Positions 11,084 to 20,614 are shown, counted from the stretch's first letter. The stretch is 64,000 nt of DNA from an uncultured Erythrobacter sp. (GCA_947502815.1 CANNBH010000001.1:1770818-1834817); one strand, 5' to 3'. Translations and numbers: made by a program. Notes: generated by a model not told the origin, from the letters alone.

Positions 11084-11478
11084 CTCTTGTCCCTCGTCCA
11101 AATTATTGAGCCGTCTTCATCATCAAAATCAAATGCGACGGCTTCATTCTCAGGATTCTCATGGCCCGGTAGCAGCAAACCATTGACCAAGGGAATTGTG
11201 CTTTTTTCGGCTCTGCGGTCGTTTAGGGCGCGCGCTACACTGCTGATGCAACTATCCGATCCAGAAATTCGAACTACATAGAGCCAATCTTGGGGCGCAG
11301 TTTCGCGTTCCAACAATTCAAAACTCGCGGACGTGCAATCTGCCTCTGGAATGTAACTTGCCAAAATTTCATGCTGGCGGCGGTCACTTGCGAACCAGAT
11401 ATAATCAGCGATAATCAACAAGACGACAAAACCAATCAAGCCCGCCAAGGCCACTGTGCAGCCGCGCAGGGTCTTCAC
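11080..11478 (-). CDS. Hypothetical single-pass membrane protein
   Basis: A 132-residue protein with one N-terminal membrane helix (TVALAGLIGFVVLLIIADYIWF) and a soluble, probably periplasmic domain of about 100 residues with two cysteines (EADCTSA and SDSCISS) and an acidic patch near the end (AFDFDDEDGS). I recognise no family. The start is GTG, overlapping the ispA stop as GTGA, and its own stop overlaps the coaD ATG, so it is translationally coupled on both sides. This makes it a real gene even though its role is unknown. Confidence 0.75.
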   Translation of the reverse strand: MKTLRGCTVALAGLIGFVVLLIIADYIWFASDRRQHEILASYIPEADCTSASFELLERETAPQDWLYVVRISGSDSCISSVARALNDRRAEKSTIPLVNGLLLPGHENPENEAVAFDFDDEDGSIIWTRDKR

Positions 11479-12401
11479 CGATCACGCTCAACAATAAACC
11501 GTGCCAGGGCGCGCAGCATATCGGCCTCTGCGCCGTGATTGGCCAGATGAGCGATCGCTTGATCGACCAAGGCCCGCGCCTGTTCGCGCGCCTTATCAAC
11601 GCCCATTAATGTGACAAATGTCTGTTTGCCCTGCTCGCTATCCTTGCGCAGCGCTTTGCCGGCCAATGCGGCGTCCCCTTCGACATCCAAAAGGTCATCC
11701 GCAATCTGGAACGCCAACCCAATATCGCGCGAATAGGCCCGCAGATGCGCGCGGCCCTCTGGCGGGATTTTGCCCAGGATAGCGCCCATTTCCACACTCG
11801 CGCTCAGCAACGCCCCGGTCTTCAATTGCTGTAATCTGGTGATGGCGTGAAGGTCGTATTCAACGCCTTCTTCATCGGCGATCATATCCATGATCTGACC
11901 GCCTGCCATGCCGTTCATACCGCTCGCCATACCCAGCGTTGCGATCAACTCGCTGCGCACAAATGGATCCGCGCTCGTTCCAGAATCGGCAAGAATTTCA
12001 AACGCCAGTGCATGCAGCGCATCCCCTGCGAGCACCGCGGTCGCCTCATTATAGGCTTTGTGCACGGTCGGCTTGCCATGGCGGAGGTCGTCGTCATCCA
12101 TGCAGGGCAGATCATCATGGATCAGCGAATACACATGGATTGCCTCCAGCGCGGCACCCACGCGCAAGGCCGCGGTGCGATCAACGCCGAACAATTCCGC
12201 TGTGCTTACCACCAAAAGCGGGCGAACCCTTTTGCCCCCGCCAATCGCGGCGTAGCGCATAGCCTCAATCAAGCGTGCGCTGGTGTCGTTGGGTATCGGC
12301 AGAAACGCATCAAACACCGAATCGACCTCGCGCTGAACGCGCTTCAAACCATCTTTCAAGATGTCGCCTTTTATCCCGACGACATTTGAACCGTCCGACA
12401 T
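11475..12401 (-). CDS. ispA: Farnesyl/polyprenyl diphosphate synthase (IspA family)
   Basis: A 308-residue trans-prenyl synthase. The first Asp-rich motif is in HDDLPCMDDDDLRHGKPT, with GGGKRVRPLL upstream; the second is in FQIADDLLDVEGD, preceded by GQIMDM and LQQLKTGALL. The short DDxxxxD spacing with two residues inserted is typical of bacterial IspA, which makes farnesyl diphosphate from IPP and DMAPP/GPP. The frame is open 65 codons upstream, but those overlap xseB; the ATG at 12401 lies 2 nt after the xseB stop. The order xseB-ispA is common in proteobacteria (often followed by dxs, absent here). Confidence 0.94.
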   Translation of the reverse strand: MSDGSNVVGIKGDILKDGLKRVQREVDSVFDAFLPIPNDTSARLIEAMRYAAIGGGKRVRPLLVVSTAELFGVDRTAALRVGAALEAIHVYSLIHDDLPCMDDDDLRHGKPTVHKAYNEATAVLAGDALHALAFEILADSGTSADPFVRSELIATLGMASGMNGMAGGQIMDMIADEEGVEYDLHAITRLQQLKTGALLSASVEMGAILGKIPPEGRAHLRAYSRDIGLAFQIADDLLDVEGDAALAGKALRKDSEQGKQTFVTLMGVDKAREQARALVDQAIAHLANHGAEADMLRALARFIVERDR

Positions 12402-12402
12402 A

Positions 12403-12684
12403 TCAGTTGGACCCATCAAGCGGCGTCGTTCCCGTAGGCGTCCCATCGCCTCCCGCGACGATTTTCTCAATTCGCGCCTGCGCCGTGTCGAGCCGCTGCT
12501 GGCACGCCGCGCGCAATTTTTCGCCCCGTTCATACAGGGTGATCGATTGATCAAGCGGCACATCGCCGCGTTCCAATTGCTGCACGATCTCTTCAAGCGC
12601 GATCAGCGCCTGTTCAAAAGTCATGTTCGCGATGTCTGCGCCGGTCTGGGCGGTGTTGTTTGCCTCATCCATACCGCCGAGCAT
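12403..12684 (-). CDS. xseB: Exodeoxyribonuclease VII small subunit
   Basis: A 93-residue protein with the XseB helical hairpin: MTFEQALIALEEIVQQLERG, DVPLDQSITLYERGEKLRAACQQRLD. It is the small subunit of exonuclease VII, which degrades single-stranded DNA with XseA (not in the window). It heads the long minus-strand run. The first ATG (12684) and a second at 12672 are both possible and neither has a strong ribosome binding site. The C-terminal residues after the hairpin (GGDGTPTGTTPLDGSN) are flexible. Confidence 0.9.
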   Translation of the reverse strand: MLGGMDEANNTAQTGADIANMTFEQALIALEEIVQQLERGDVPLDQSITLYERGEKLRAACQQRLDTAQARIEKIVAGGDGTPTGTTPLDGSN

Positions 12685-12784
12685 TGACGCTGACGGTCGG
12701 CCGGGTCAAGGCTGTGTAACGGGCACTGCACTGCCAAAGAATGCATTTGCGTTTGTGGCGGGGCCAATTGGGACATATTCTTCG

Positions 12785-13222
12785 ATGAAGTGGGCTATCG
12801 CAGCAATTTTCGCGGCCATCATATTTGGGGTGCTGGATGCGTTGTGGCTCAATTGGGCCGGACCCAATTTGTATGAACCCAATATCGGCGAAATCATGGC
12901 CGACAGCTTTAATCCGGTCGCGGCAGGCGCGTTTTACCTCATCTACCTTGCCGGCACATTGTGGTTTGCGATTCGCCCCGGCTTGGACAGCGGCAAAGTC
13001 TCCGTCGCTTTGCTCAACGGCGTCTTGTTGGGGGCGCTGTGTTACGCAACTTTCGACTTAACCAGCCAAGCGGTGTTCAAAGTCTGGGCGACGAAGGTCA
13101 CTCTTGTGGACATTGCGTGGGGTGCATTTGCGACTGGCTCAACCTCCGCTATCGTAACATGGATAACGCTTAGACTAACCAATCGGCCTGAAAGGGCATC
13201 GGCCGATCAGGTTGGCGATTAA
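12785..13222 (+). CDS. DUF2177 family membrane protein
   Basis: A 145-residue, four-helix membrane protein. The diagnostic DUF2177 segment LCYATFDLTSQAVFKVWATKVTLVDIAWG (positions about 84-113, quoted in two parts: FDLTSQAVFKVW and VDIAWG) is clear, and the N-terminus has the usual DALWLNWAGPNLYEP. The function of the family is not established. The ATG at 12785 fits the family start; the frame is open earlier but overlaps the divergent xseB promoter. A second membrane protein follows 21 nt downstream, probably in one transcript. Confidence 0.85.
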   Translation: MKWAIAAIFAAIIFGVLDALWLNWAGPNLYEPNIGEIMADSFNPVAAGAFYLIYLAGTLWFAIRPGLDSGKVSVALLNGVLLGALCYATFDLTSQAVFKVWATKVTLVDIAWGAFATGSTSAIVTWITLRLTNRPERASADQVGD

Positions 13223-13243
13223 AGGAAAACGGGGCACACATTC

Positions 13244-13918
13244 ATGTTTATCGGACACTTTGCTCCTGCCTTTGTCGCGGCGGCTGCCTATTCACGCGGG
13301 CCAAAACTGGGCACATACTTTGTCGCCGCGCAATTGGTCGATTGGGCGTTTTTCGCACTTGCCATGATCGGTGTGGAAAAAATGCGGATCGATCCCAACG
13401 CCACCGTCATGGTGCCGTTTGACCTTTATTATATGCCCTACACGCACAGTATGGTCGCGGTGGCGGCCTGGGCCGTCTCCTTTGGCATTGTCATAGCGAT
13501 TTGGCACAAGGATGCCTTCGGCGGATTCCTCGCGGCATTAGTGGTCGCATCGCATTGGCTGCTCGATTGGTTGACCCACGCGCCCGACCTCACTTTGGCC
13601 GGCGGGGATAAAGCCTATGGGCTGGGCCTATGGAATCACCCTGAAATTGCCATGCCGCTGGAAATCGGCATCACCTTGGCTGCCATTATTTACTATCTTA
13701 AGCGTTCGCGCGGTCCCGCGATCCAACCGATGCTCCTGATCGGCGTGTTGTTCCTGTTTCAGGCGATCAATTGGTTCGCGCCTCACCCGGCCGAAGCCAA
13801 TATGATGGTCTATGCCCAATCGCTCTTGGCCTTTGGTGTTTTGACCGGATTTGCTGTGTGGGTCGGGGAGAACCGCTATTTTACACAGCGCGGCGGGTTG
13901 GCGGCAGCGAGCCTGTAA
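13244..13918 (+). CDS. Multi-pass membrane protein with His/Asp motifs, function unknown
   Basis: A 224-residue protein with about six to seven membrane helices. Conserved-looking polar residues sit inside or near helices: IGHFAPAF at the N-terminus, [16 protein letters not shown] and [14 protein letters not shown]. This H/D pattern recalls the YbcI/DUF457-type inner-membrane metal-dependent hydrolases, but I can only call it similar. It lies between the DUF2177 gene and purL, 16 nt before the purL start, and may be co-transcribed with both. Confidence 0.7.
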   Translation: MFIGHFAPAFVAAAAYSRGPKLGTYFVAAQLVDWAFFALAMIGVEKMRIDPNATVMVPFDLYYMPYTHSMVAVAAWAVSFGIVIAIWHKDAFGGFLAALVVASHWLLDWLTHAPDLTLAGGDKAYGLGLWNHPEIAMPLEIGITLAAIIYYLKRSRGPAIQPMLLIGVLFLFQAINWFAPHPAEANMMVYAQSLLAFGVLTGFAVWVGENRYFTQRGGLAAASL

Positions 13919-13934
13919 TTTATGGGGTGCTCGC

Positions 13935-16187
13935 ATGAGCAAATTTACTCCCGAAATCACCCCCGAAGTCGTCGAACAGCATGGCCTATCACCTGAAGAG
14001 TATGAGCGCGTGCTCAGCGGGCTTGGCCGAACGCCCAATCTGGTTGAGCTTGGCATCTTTTCCGTCATGTGGTCGGAGCATTGCAGCTACAAATCGTCAC
14101 GCCTTCACCTGAAGAAGCTGCCGACTGAGGCGCCTTGGGTGATTTGCGGCCCCGGTGAGAATGCCGGAATCATCGACATTGGCGATGATCAGGCGGCCAT
14201 CTTTAAGATGGAGAGCCACAACCACCCATCTTACATCGAACCCTATCAGGGCGCAGCAACCGGCGTTGGCGGGATTTTGCGCGATGTCTTCACCATGGGC
14301 GCGCGTCCCGTTGCGAATATGAACGCGCTGCGCTTTGGCCGCCCTGATCACCCCAAGATGAAGCACCTTGTGCAAGGTGTGGTCGCGGGGATTGGCGGAT
14401 ACGGCAATTGCGTCGGCGTGCCGACTGTGGGGGGCGAGACCAATTTCCACCCGGCCTATGACGGCAACATCCTAGTCAACGCGATGACTGTTGGCGTCGC
14501 GGACACGGATAAGATTTTCTATTCTGCGGCGACGGGCGTAGGCAATCCGATCGTCTATGTCGGTTCAAAAACCGGGCGCGACGGTATCCACGGGGCCACG
14601 ATGGCCAGCGCAGATTTCGAAGAAGATGCCGAAGCCAAGCGGCCCACGGTCCAAGTCGGCGATCCGTTCACGGAAAAACTGCTGATCGAAGCCTGTCTTG
14701 AACTGATGGCGACCGATGCGATTGTCGCGATTCAAGATATGGGCGCAGCGGGCCTGACATCCTCCAGCGTGGAAATGGCCACCAATGGCAAGGCTGGCAT
14801 CCGGCTGGATATGAACAAGGTGCCGTGCCGCGAAACGGGCATGACGCCGTATGAGATGATGCTGTCTGAGAGCCAAGAGCGGATGCTCATGGTGCTCAAA
14901 CCCGGCAAAGAGCCCATGGCTCAGGCGATCTTTGAAAAGTGGGAATTGGACTTCGCGATTATCGGCGAAGTGACCGACACGCGGCACATGGTTCTCGAAT
15001 TCGATGGCGAAGTGGTGTGCGACATTCCACTCGGCCCCCTCGCCGCCGATGCGCCAGAATATGACCGGCCCTATCTGTCGAAGGAAGAATACACCAAGTG
15101 GGCTGAAATCACGCCGCTTGATCATACACCTACATGCGATGATCCGGGCGCGGACCTGCTCACCATGCTGGCGGCCCCTGCCCTTGCATCGCGGCGCTGG
15201 ATTGCTGAGCAATATGACAGCCAAGTGATGGGCGACACGCTGCAAACGGGCGGCGATGCGTCGGTTGTGCGGGTGCATGGCACCGGAAAAGCTCTGGCCA
15301 TGAGCACCGATTGCACCCCGCGATATGTTCATGCCGATCCGTATGAAGGCGGCAAGCAAGCCATCGCAGAAGCTTATCGGAACCTGTGCGCCGTGGGTGC
15401 GCGGCCATTGGCGGTGACCAATTGCCTAAACTTTGCAAACCCGCAGCGGCCCGAAATCATGGCCCAGTTCGTCCACGCTCTTGAAGGTATGGGCGATGCT
15501 TGCCGCGCGCTCGATTTCCCAATCGTCTCGGGCAACGTCTCGCTATACAACGAATCCAAGGCAACCGGCGGCGGCAGCGCAATCCTGCCCACCCCTGCGA
15601 TTGGCGGCGTTGGCCTGATCGACGATGCATCGACGATGGTCACGCCAGCGTTCAAATCTCAAGGCGATGCCATCTATCTGATCGCGCCGGAGTTTTGGGC
15701 GAAACCTGACCCAACCCGTTCGCACTTGGGCAAGTCGCTGTGGCTCGACATCGTAAAAGGCCTCGACGCCGGACGCGCGCCGCCTGTTGACCTGTCTGCT
15801 GAACGCGGCGCGGGTCACATTGTACGGCGCTTGATCGAATTTGGTTTGCTCAACGCCGTCCACGATGTTTCTGATGGTGGCCTTGCGGTTGCGCTCGCCG
15901 AAATGGCCATGTCAGGCAATGTCGGCGCAGATGTATCTGCCAATGACGATTACTCCGCTGCACAGTGGTGGTTTGGCGAAGACCAAGCCCGCTATATTGT
16001 CACGGTCCCCGCCGATAGACTGGACGCGTTCAACAAAGAAGTCGCGGCCGGGCCAGAAATTCCCGAAGCGGAAATCGTCGGATTCCACCGCATCGGAACC
16101 GTCGGCGGCGACAGCGTGCTTGGCGTGTCACTCACCGAAATGCGCGCTGCCCATGACAGCTTCTTTGCCGATTGGATGGGCGGATAG
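13935..16187 (+). CDS. purL: Phosphoribosylformylglycinamidine synthase subunit PurL
   Basis: A 750-residue small-type PurL (the separate-subunit form used with PurS and PurQ). Motifs include [80 protein letters not shown] and, in the second half, GNVSLYNES and [17 protein letters not shown]. It carries out the ATP-dependent amidation of FGAR in purine synthesis. The start ATG at 13935 matches family N-termini; the frame is open 28 codons upstream inside the previous gene. purS and purQ are not nearby. The next gene's start overlaps its 3' end by 16 nt. Confidence 0.98.
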   Translation: MSKFTPEITPEVVEQHGLSPEEYERVLSGLGRTPNLVELGIFSVMWSEHCSYKSSRLHLKKLPTEAPWVICGPGENAGIIDIGDDQAAIFKMESHNHPSYIEPYQGAATGVGGILRDVFTMGARPVANMNALRFGRPDHPKMKHLVQGVVAGIGGYGNCVGVPTVGGETNFHPAYDGNILVNAMTVGVADTDKIFYSAATGVGNPIVYVGSKTGRDGIHGATMASADFEEDAEAKRPTVQVGDPFTEKLLIEACLELMATDAIVAIQDMGAAGLTSSSVEMATNGKAGIRLDMNKVPCRETGMTPYEMMLSESQERMLMVLKPGKEPMAQAIFEKWELDFAIIGEVTDTRHMVLEFDGEVVCDIPLGPLAADAPEYDRPYLSKEEYTKWAEITPLDHTPTCDDPGADLLTMLAAPALASRRWIAEQYDSQVMGDTLQTGGDASVVRVHGTGKALAMSTDCTPRYVHADPYEGGKQAIAEAYRNLCAVGARPLAVTNCLNFANPQRPEIMAQFVHALEGMGDACRALDFPIVSGNVSLYNESKATGGGSAILPTPAIGGVGLIDDASTMVTPAFKSQGDAIYLIAPEFWAKPDPTRSHLGKSLWLDIVKGLDAGRAPPVDLSAERGAGHIVRRLIEFGLLNAVHDVSDGGLAVALAEMAMSGNVGADVSANDDYSAAQWWFGEDQARYIVTVPADRLDAFNKEVAAGPEIPEAEIVGFHRIGTVGGDSVLGVSLTEMRAAHDSFFADWMGG

Positions 16188-16510
16188 AAACGCTCCAACC
16201 CATCCTGCATTATGGCGGGCACTGGTTGGTGCCATTTGCCATTACGTGGGTGATTTGGCGGCAGGACTGGCTGCGTGCTGGGGCGGTAATTGCTGCGGCG
16301 AACCTGATCGATCTGGACCATCTGCTGGCAACTCCGATGTTCGATCCAGACAGGTGCAGCATTGGCTTTCACCTTCTGCATGGATGGGAAGCGGTCTTGG
16401 TTTATGGCACAATGCTGTTGATCCCGCGCTGGTGGGTTCGCGCCTTTGGGATCGGCGCGCTGTGGCACCTTGCTGTGGACTATGGTGACTGCACGATGCA
16501 GGTTTGGTGA
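16172..16510 (+). CDS. DUF6122 family membrane protein
   Basis: A 112-residue protein with the DUF6122 pattern: [48 protein letters not shown] and LWHLAVDY. The repeated His/Asp residues (HYxxH, DLDH, HLLH, HLxxD) suggest a membrane metal-dependent hydrolase-like fold. Function unknown. The only usable start is TTG at 16172, inside the end of purL, so it probably depends on translational coupling; no ribosome binding site is obvious. Its stop is 2 nt before the next start. Confidence 0.75.
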   Translation: MDGRIETLQPILHYGGHWLVPFAITWVIWRQDWLRAGAVIAAANLIDLDHLLATPMFDPDRCSIGFHLLHGWEAVLVYGTMLLIPRWWVRAFGIGALWHLAVDYGDCTMQVW

Positions 16511-16512
16511 CC

Positions 16513-16920
16513 ATGACCGCTGGATATTCCGGAACACCGCTGGCGAAAAAGCTGAACCTGAAAGATGGCTATCGCTGCTGGTTCGACTCAATGCCGGAAA
16601 CTGTCGCCGACGAAATCGCCCAGCACGGGTTCGATCTCACGCTTTTGGATGACCCAAGAGGCGGTTTTGACGCGGCTCATATTTTTGTGACCGATGCAGA
16701 CAGCCTTCAAACCAAGCTCAGTGATTTGCACCCCAGAATGGCCGCCGATGGGCAAATCTGGGTCAGTTGGCCCAAGAAAGGGTCCGGCCGCGAGACCCAA
16801 TTGGATCAAGCGGCCGTGCAAACCATCGGGTTGGCCACCGGGCTGGTCGACACAAAGAAATGCGCCGTGGATGCCGTTTGGTCAGGCCTGAAATTCGTTA
16901 TCCGTAAGGAGGATCGTTAG
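16513..16920 (+). CDS. DUF3052 family protein
   Basis: A 135-residue protein starting MTAGYSGTPLAKKLNLKDG, with DDPRGGFDAAHIFVTDADSLQ, DGQIWVSWPKKGSGRETQL and the C-terminal KCAVDAVWSGLKFVIRKEDR, which is the DUF3052 pattern. The family is soluble and uncharacterised; the fold resembles a small Rossmann domain lacking an obvious cofactor motif. The ATG at 16513 has AGG 9 nt upstream; a GTG at 16507 would overlap the previous stop. The stop overlaps the convergent Coq4-like gene by 4 nt. Confidence 0.82.
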   Translation: MTAGYSGTPLAKKLNLKDGYRCWFDSMPETVADEIAQHGFDLTLLDDPRGGFDAAHIFVTDADSLQTKLSDLHPRMAADGQIWVSWPKKGSGRETQLDQAAVQTIGLATGLVDTKKCAVDAVWSGLKFVIRKEDR

Positions 16921-17708
16921 GCCGCTTGAGGGGCCAACAATCGCTCTTCTGTGTTTCCTTCGCTATCCAGAATGCGCAGGCATTCGCGGTAGATCACAGG
17001 TTCACCAATATTCATCCGTGCGCGCACTTCATTGATGTCTTCGCGCATGACTTTCTCAACGTCCATATGCGCCAGCTTCGCCGCCGCTTTGCCCAAGGCG
17101 CGGCCTTCTTTGATCGCGGCGTAAATCGGCGCCTTTGTGCCAGACATTTTCTTGATCTGACGCGCAGCGGCATAGGCGATGAACTTCACGCCCAGGTTTT
17201 GATTTTGCTCATAGCTAAAACCGAGCAGCGCCGCTTCGCCCAAGGCATCGCGGCCATACGAAGTTAGAACATGGAAAAGATCATGCGTGTCGCGCAAACG
17301 GCACAAATACCATTCGACCTGATCGTCAGGGCGTTCTTCGCGCGGACGCCAATCATAACTCTCTTCGGCCAAGCCTGCGGCGGTTAGACCCTCACGCTTC
17401 ATAAAACTGATATAGTGGTGCGCCAATGTCTCGGGGCCGCAATCGGCCCAAGCGGCATGATCATCCAATTTCTCAGAAATCGGATTGCCGTCTTCGCGGA
17501 TCATGAATTCTCGGCCGACATCGGATTGGATGAACGCTTTGGCCTGAGCGAATGGTTTGCGCCCCTTTAGGGCTTCGATGATATGGAACACCTGTTTGGT
17601 GTCCTCTTTATCAGCGATGAGATTCTTGAAATGGTGCAGCGCTTTAAACGGACGGAAACCGGCCATATCGCGATCATTTGCGACCATTGGTAGATCAAGA
17701 ATTGCCAT
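16917..17708 (-). CDS. Coq4-like protein (first copy)
   Basis: A 263-residue Coq4-family protein. It has the zinc-binding HDxxHx11E motif: H142, D143, H146 and E158 in THDLFHVLTSYGRDALGE. Coq4 scaffolds or decarboxylates/hydroxylates ring intermediates in ubiquinone synthesis in mitochondria; bacterial members are mostly untested. The N-terminal half (FKALHHFKNLIADKEDTKQVF) is helical as in Coq4. The ATG at 17708 has GGAGG at 5 nt. A CTTAC...GTAAG inverted repeat lies in its upstream region. A second copy with the same motif lies 2 kb away. Confidence 0.85.
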   Translation of the reverse strand: MAILDLPMVANDRDMAGFRPFKALHHFKNLIADKEDTKQVFHIIEALKGRKPFAQAKAFIQSDVGREFMIREDGNPISEKLDDHAAWADCGPETLAHHYISFMKREGLTAAGLAEESYDWRPREERPDDQVEWYLCRLRDTHDLFHVLTSYGRDALGEAALLGFSYEQNQNLGVKFIAYAAARQIKKMSGTKAPIYAAIKEGRALGKAAAKLAHMDVEKVMREDINEVRARMNIGEPVIYRECLRILDSEGNTEERLLAPQAA

Positions 17709-17754
17709 CAATACCTCCAAGTAGAGCGACTCGATTTGAGTACATGAAATGAAA

Positions 17755-17774
17755 CTTACATTGATGTCAGTAAG
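17755..17774. promoter_or_regulatory. Inverted repeat, candidate operator between Coq4-like copy 1 and nitroreductase
   Basis: CTTAC (17755-17759) and GTAAG (17770-17774) are separated by 10 nt. The repeat lies in the 143-bp divergent region. The spacing suits a dimeric TetR-type regulator; no regulator gene is nearby. Confidence 0.35.
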
Positions 17775-17851
17775 CCGTCAAGAGACCTTTCCGTAGGGGC
17801 AATTCATCCACCCTCTTTCCCTTTCCCAAGCAACGCGGCAAAAGGAACGCC

Positions 17852-18538
17852 ATGCAAAACCACGAAACAGCGCCCTACTCGCTCACCCCACTGCCCGACG
17901 AAGAAAGCATCGCGCGCGCGCGCCACTTGCGCGATTCGCTCAAACAACGCCGGACATGCCGGTATTTCTCTGATGCTCCTGTCCCACGCGAGGCGATTGA
18001 GGCCGCCATCGAGGCCGCCGGAACCGCGCCCAATGGCGCGAACCACCAACCGTGGCACTTTGCCGTGGTGGAAAGCGCGGAAAAGAAACGCGCCATCCGC
18101 GAAGCCGCCGAAGCGGAAGAACGCCGGTTTTACGGCGCCGACGGCGATGACCCAAAGGCCAGCGAAGAATGGCTGGGCGCGCTGAAGGAATTGGGCACGG
18201 ATGACGCCAAACCCTTCCTCGAAACCGCGCCGTTCCTCATCGTCGTTTTTGCCCAGCGTAAAGGCGGGATCGAAGAGGATGGCAAAACGCAAAATTACTA
18301 CGTCAACGAAAGCGTTGGGATCGCCTGCGGCATGCTGATCGCGACATTGCATGAGGCCGGCCTAGCCACCCTCACCCACACCCCATCACCCATGGGTTTC
18401 CTGCGCGAAGCGTGTGAGCGCCCCGAATGGGAAAAACCGCTGATGATCGTGGTCGTCGGGCGGCCAAGCGAGGACGCCACGGTCCCTGCCCATGCCTTAA
18501 AGAAAAAGCCGCTGTCGCAAATCGCCAGCTGGCTTTAG
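17852..18538 (+). CDS. Nitroreductase family FMN oxidoreductase
   Basis: A 228-residue nitroreductase-fold protein: RRTCRYFSDAPVPREAIEAAI with the FMN-phosphate-binding Arg cluster, GTAPNGANHQPWHFAVV, and GIACGMLIATLHEAGLATLTHTPSPMGFL. These FMN enzymes reduce nitro compounds, quinones or enones or act as dehalogenases; relatives with similar spacing include iodotyrosine-deiodinase-like reductases, so the substrate is open. It starts divergently from the Coq4-like gene and overlaps the convergent methyltransferase-like gene by 4 nt at its stop. Confidence 0.87.
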   Translation: MQNHETAPYSLTPLPDEESIARARHLRDSLKQRRTCRYFSDAPVPREAIEAAIEAAGTAPNGANHQPWHFAVVESAEKKRAIREAAEAEERRFYGADGDDPKASEEWLGALKELGTDDAKPFLETAPFLIVVFAQRKGGIEEDGKTQNYYVNESVGIACGMLIATLHEAGLATLTHTPSPMGFLREACERPEWEKPLMIVVVGRPSEDATVPAHALKKKPLSQIASWL

Positions 18539-19491
18539 GCGACCTTCTGAATCAATTTTTCGGCAGGTGGATCGTCGGTCTTAAGCGTTGCTTCGACCTC
18601 GCCAAAAATGTCTTCGAAAGTCGCGACTGGATGCGGGTATTGGAACGCGTTCATCGAAAGCGGGATCACCATTCCCTCTGCAACGCCTGCCCGGAAGTAA
18701 TTGCCGAAATAGCGATCGGGATTGGTGTTGGGGTGCCCTTCTTCCACCACTTTGCCGATCGGCGCGTGATGGATGTCATTTCCGAACACAGCCATCAGCG
18801 CCATATCCACAAAGTTCATATATTTTAGAGCGCCGCGCAAATGCGTGTCTTGGGCGATGATCGAGTGAATTGCGCCGCGCACAAAGGATAGCGCGGTTAA
18901 ATCGCGGACCACCTGATTAAAATCATGCGCGCCGTCGTGATGGATAATAGCCTTGCTCACCTGCTTGCGCGGGCCGGATGTCACGGTGATTGCAGGGATT
19001 GCCTCAGCGCTGTTTTGCTCTGTATCCGGCAGCATAGCATCGCGCACATAATCGGCCATTTCGCCCTGATACAATCGCACGCGGCCCGCCGCCTCCGGAT
19101 AGATCCGGCGGATACGTTCGTATGTGAATTGCAGAAAACCGGCGTTCAGATCGACCAGATCAAGGTCGAAATCGAACTGATCCATACAGCCCGCCATCAT
19201 CACAGATGCACCGCCCATATAGACGCCGACCTCTACAACCCGGTCATATTCCCCGTTGAGATCGCGCAAAGTGCGCACGAGGTCGAAATAATACTCGCTC
19301 GAACATTGATCTTCATACGGGGCATCAAACGCTGCCACGCGGTCCACGATTTGATCAAAGACCCGAAAATGGCCACCAAACTGGCGCATATCGTTGATCG
19401 CTTTGTGCCCGGAGAATATCGGAATATTCAGCGCAGCATGCGGTTCATTCAGAGTTTCTAACGCGAGATCAGGCTCGATGAATTGCCCCAT
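18535..19491 (-). CDS. Class I SAM-dependent methyltransferase-like protein
   Basis: A 318-residue protein with one motif-I-like sequence, RVVEVGVYMGGASVMMAG (about residues 83-100), followed by DLDLVDLNAGFLQF as motif II. This suggests a Rossmann methyltransferase. Later parts (SKAIIHHDGAHDFNQVVRDL, IIAQDTHLRGALKYMNFVDMAL) resemble the class of SAM-dependent enzymes found with cephalosporin hydroxylase-like proteins, where an HDGxHxxxxVxxDL metal site is common. The ATG at 19491 has GGGG about 8 nt upstream; the frame is open 15 codons earlier. It lies between two Coq4-like genes. Substrate unknown. Confidence 0.65.
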   Translation of the reverse strand: MGQFIEPDLALETLNEPHAALNIPIFSGHKAINDMRQFGGHFRVFDQIVDRVAAFDAPYEDQCSSEYYFDLVRTLRDLNGEYDRVVEVGVYMGGASVMMAGCMDQFDFDLDLVDLNAGFLQFTYERIRRIYPEAAGRVRLYQGEMADYVRDAMLPDTEQNSAEAIPAITVTSGPRKQVSKAIIHHDGAHDFNQVVRDLTALSFVRGAIHSIIAQDTHLRGALKYMNFVDMALMAVFGNDIHHAPIGKVVEEGHPNTNPDRYFGNYFRAGVAEGMVIPLSMNAFQYPHPVATFEDIFGEVEATLKTDDPPAEKLIQKVA

Positions 19492-19633
19492 AGTGAATGC
19501 CCCTTTGGCCAAAAGTGACGCAAGAGATCGCGCCAATGCAGCCCGTGTTAGACCGGCATGGTTATCGCTATATCTCGCTCACCCTAGGTAGAGGGCACAG
19601 GGGCTGCCTGGGATCAGGTTTTGGGCTGAGGTT

Positions 19634-20467
19634 TTAGGCCGAGACCAATTCGCCAGACTGCTCTTCACCAGCAAGCAGATTGTAAGGGTCTACCCCTTCC
19701 GCTTGCCAGATTTCATGGCATTGGCGGTATATTGTCGGGTCAGGGATGTTGAGCGCTTCGCGCAAACTATCGATCGGTTGTTTCAGCAATTCGCGCACAG
19801 GTTGCTCAATCAAGCGCGGGGAGCCTTTGCCCGTGCGGCTGGCTTGATTCGCAGCGCCCATAACGGGGGCTTTGCTGCCCTTCATTTGCAATTTGATGTT
19901 GAGCGACCCGGCATACCCGATGAGCAGGTGCCCTTGCGATGGGCTCTGCCCGTTCGTAAACAGCAAGACGCATTGTTCACCCAACGCGTCGCGGCCATAT
20001 CCGGTCAATACATGGAAAAGATCGTGCAGATCGCGCGAGCGGTCACCAAACCATTGGGCCATGTCGTCGTATTTCGGCAGGCCGAGGCTTTCTGCATCGG
20101 CAACCAATCCCGCCGCGGTCAGACCTTCGCTTTCCATGAAGTCGCAATAGGCGTGAGCAAGGCTGCCCGCTGGTGTGCGGCGCAAGGCCGCATGATCATC
20201 AAGGATTTCTGGCAGGTTCGGCTCTGACTGGTGCAAAAATTCTCCCAATTCAGACTGACACAAGTTTTGCACCCGCGGCATGAATTTGCCCGATGGCAAA
20301 GCATCGTAAATTTTGAAGACGAGGCTGGTGTCGTCCTTGTTCTTCATCAAAAGGCGGAAATTGTGGATTGCCTTTGGCAAGGAATAATGCGGCTGCGGCC
20401 GGTCTGGGTGGCGCAGCACGGTGCCATTTGCGGCGTATTGCCTCGAATAATCGGCGATATTTCTCAT
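19634..20467 (-). CDS. Coq4-like protein (second copy)
   Basis: A 277-residue paralogue of the gene at 16917-17708. It keeps the HDxxHx11E metal motif (H148, D149, H152, E164 in LHDLFHVLTGYGRDALGE), the segment LPKAIHNFRLLMKNKDDTSLVFKIY (first and last thirds match copy 1), LDDHAALRRTP and the C-terminal PTIYRQCHEIW. The N-terminus starts MRNIADYSRQYAANG at the ATG 20467; upstream codons are open but lack a start with a binding site. Its promoter region has two inverted repeats. Two Coq4-like copies side by side suggest a diverged pathway rather than plain ubiquinone synthesis, which is inference. Confidence 0.83.
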   Translation of the reverse strand: MRNIADYSRQYAANGTVLRHPDRPQPHYSLPKAIHNFRLLMKNKDDTSLVFKIYDALPSGKFMPRVQNLCQSELGEFLHQSEPNLPEILDDHAALRRTPAGSLAHAYCDFMESEGLTAAGLVADAESLGLPKYDDMAQWFGDRSRDLHDLFHVLTGYGRDALGEQCVLLFTNGQSPSQGHLLIGYAGSLNIKLQMKGSKAPVMGAANQASRTGKGSPRLIEQPVRELLKQPIDSLREALNIPDPTIYRQCHEIWQAEGVDPYNLLAGEEQSGELVSA

Positions 20468-20546
20468 GATCGTAAGGCCTTTTGGCGGAGATATGGGGCC
20501 CGTTTTAGGGAACGGGGAATGCACCAAATCGGCTACCAACTATCAC

Positions 20547-20605
20547 TTACGTTTTCGTAAACCGGGCGCCATACGAATCTCACCAAGTATTCCTACGTAT
20601 ACTTG
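20547..20605. promoter_or_regulatory. Two inverted repeats upstream of Coq4-like copy 2
   Basis: TTACG-TTTT-CGTAA (20547-20560) is a perfect palindrome. CAAGTAT (20584-20590) and ATACTTG (20599-20605) form a second with 8-nt spacing. Both lie in the 147-nt region before the gene. The first shares the half-site ACTTAC/GTAA with the repeat near copy 1. Confidence 0.4.
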
Positions 20606-20614
20606 TGCCACTAC

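Noticed and set aside
14565..15359. 264-codon minus frame inside purL
   Set aside because: Antisense shadow of a highly conserved gene; no recognisable domain.
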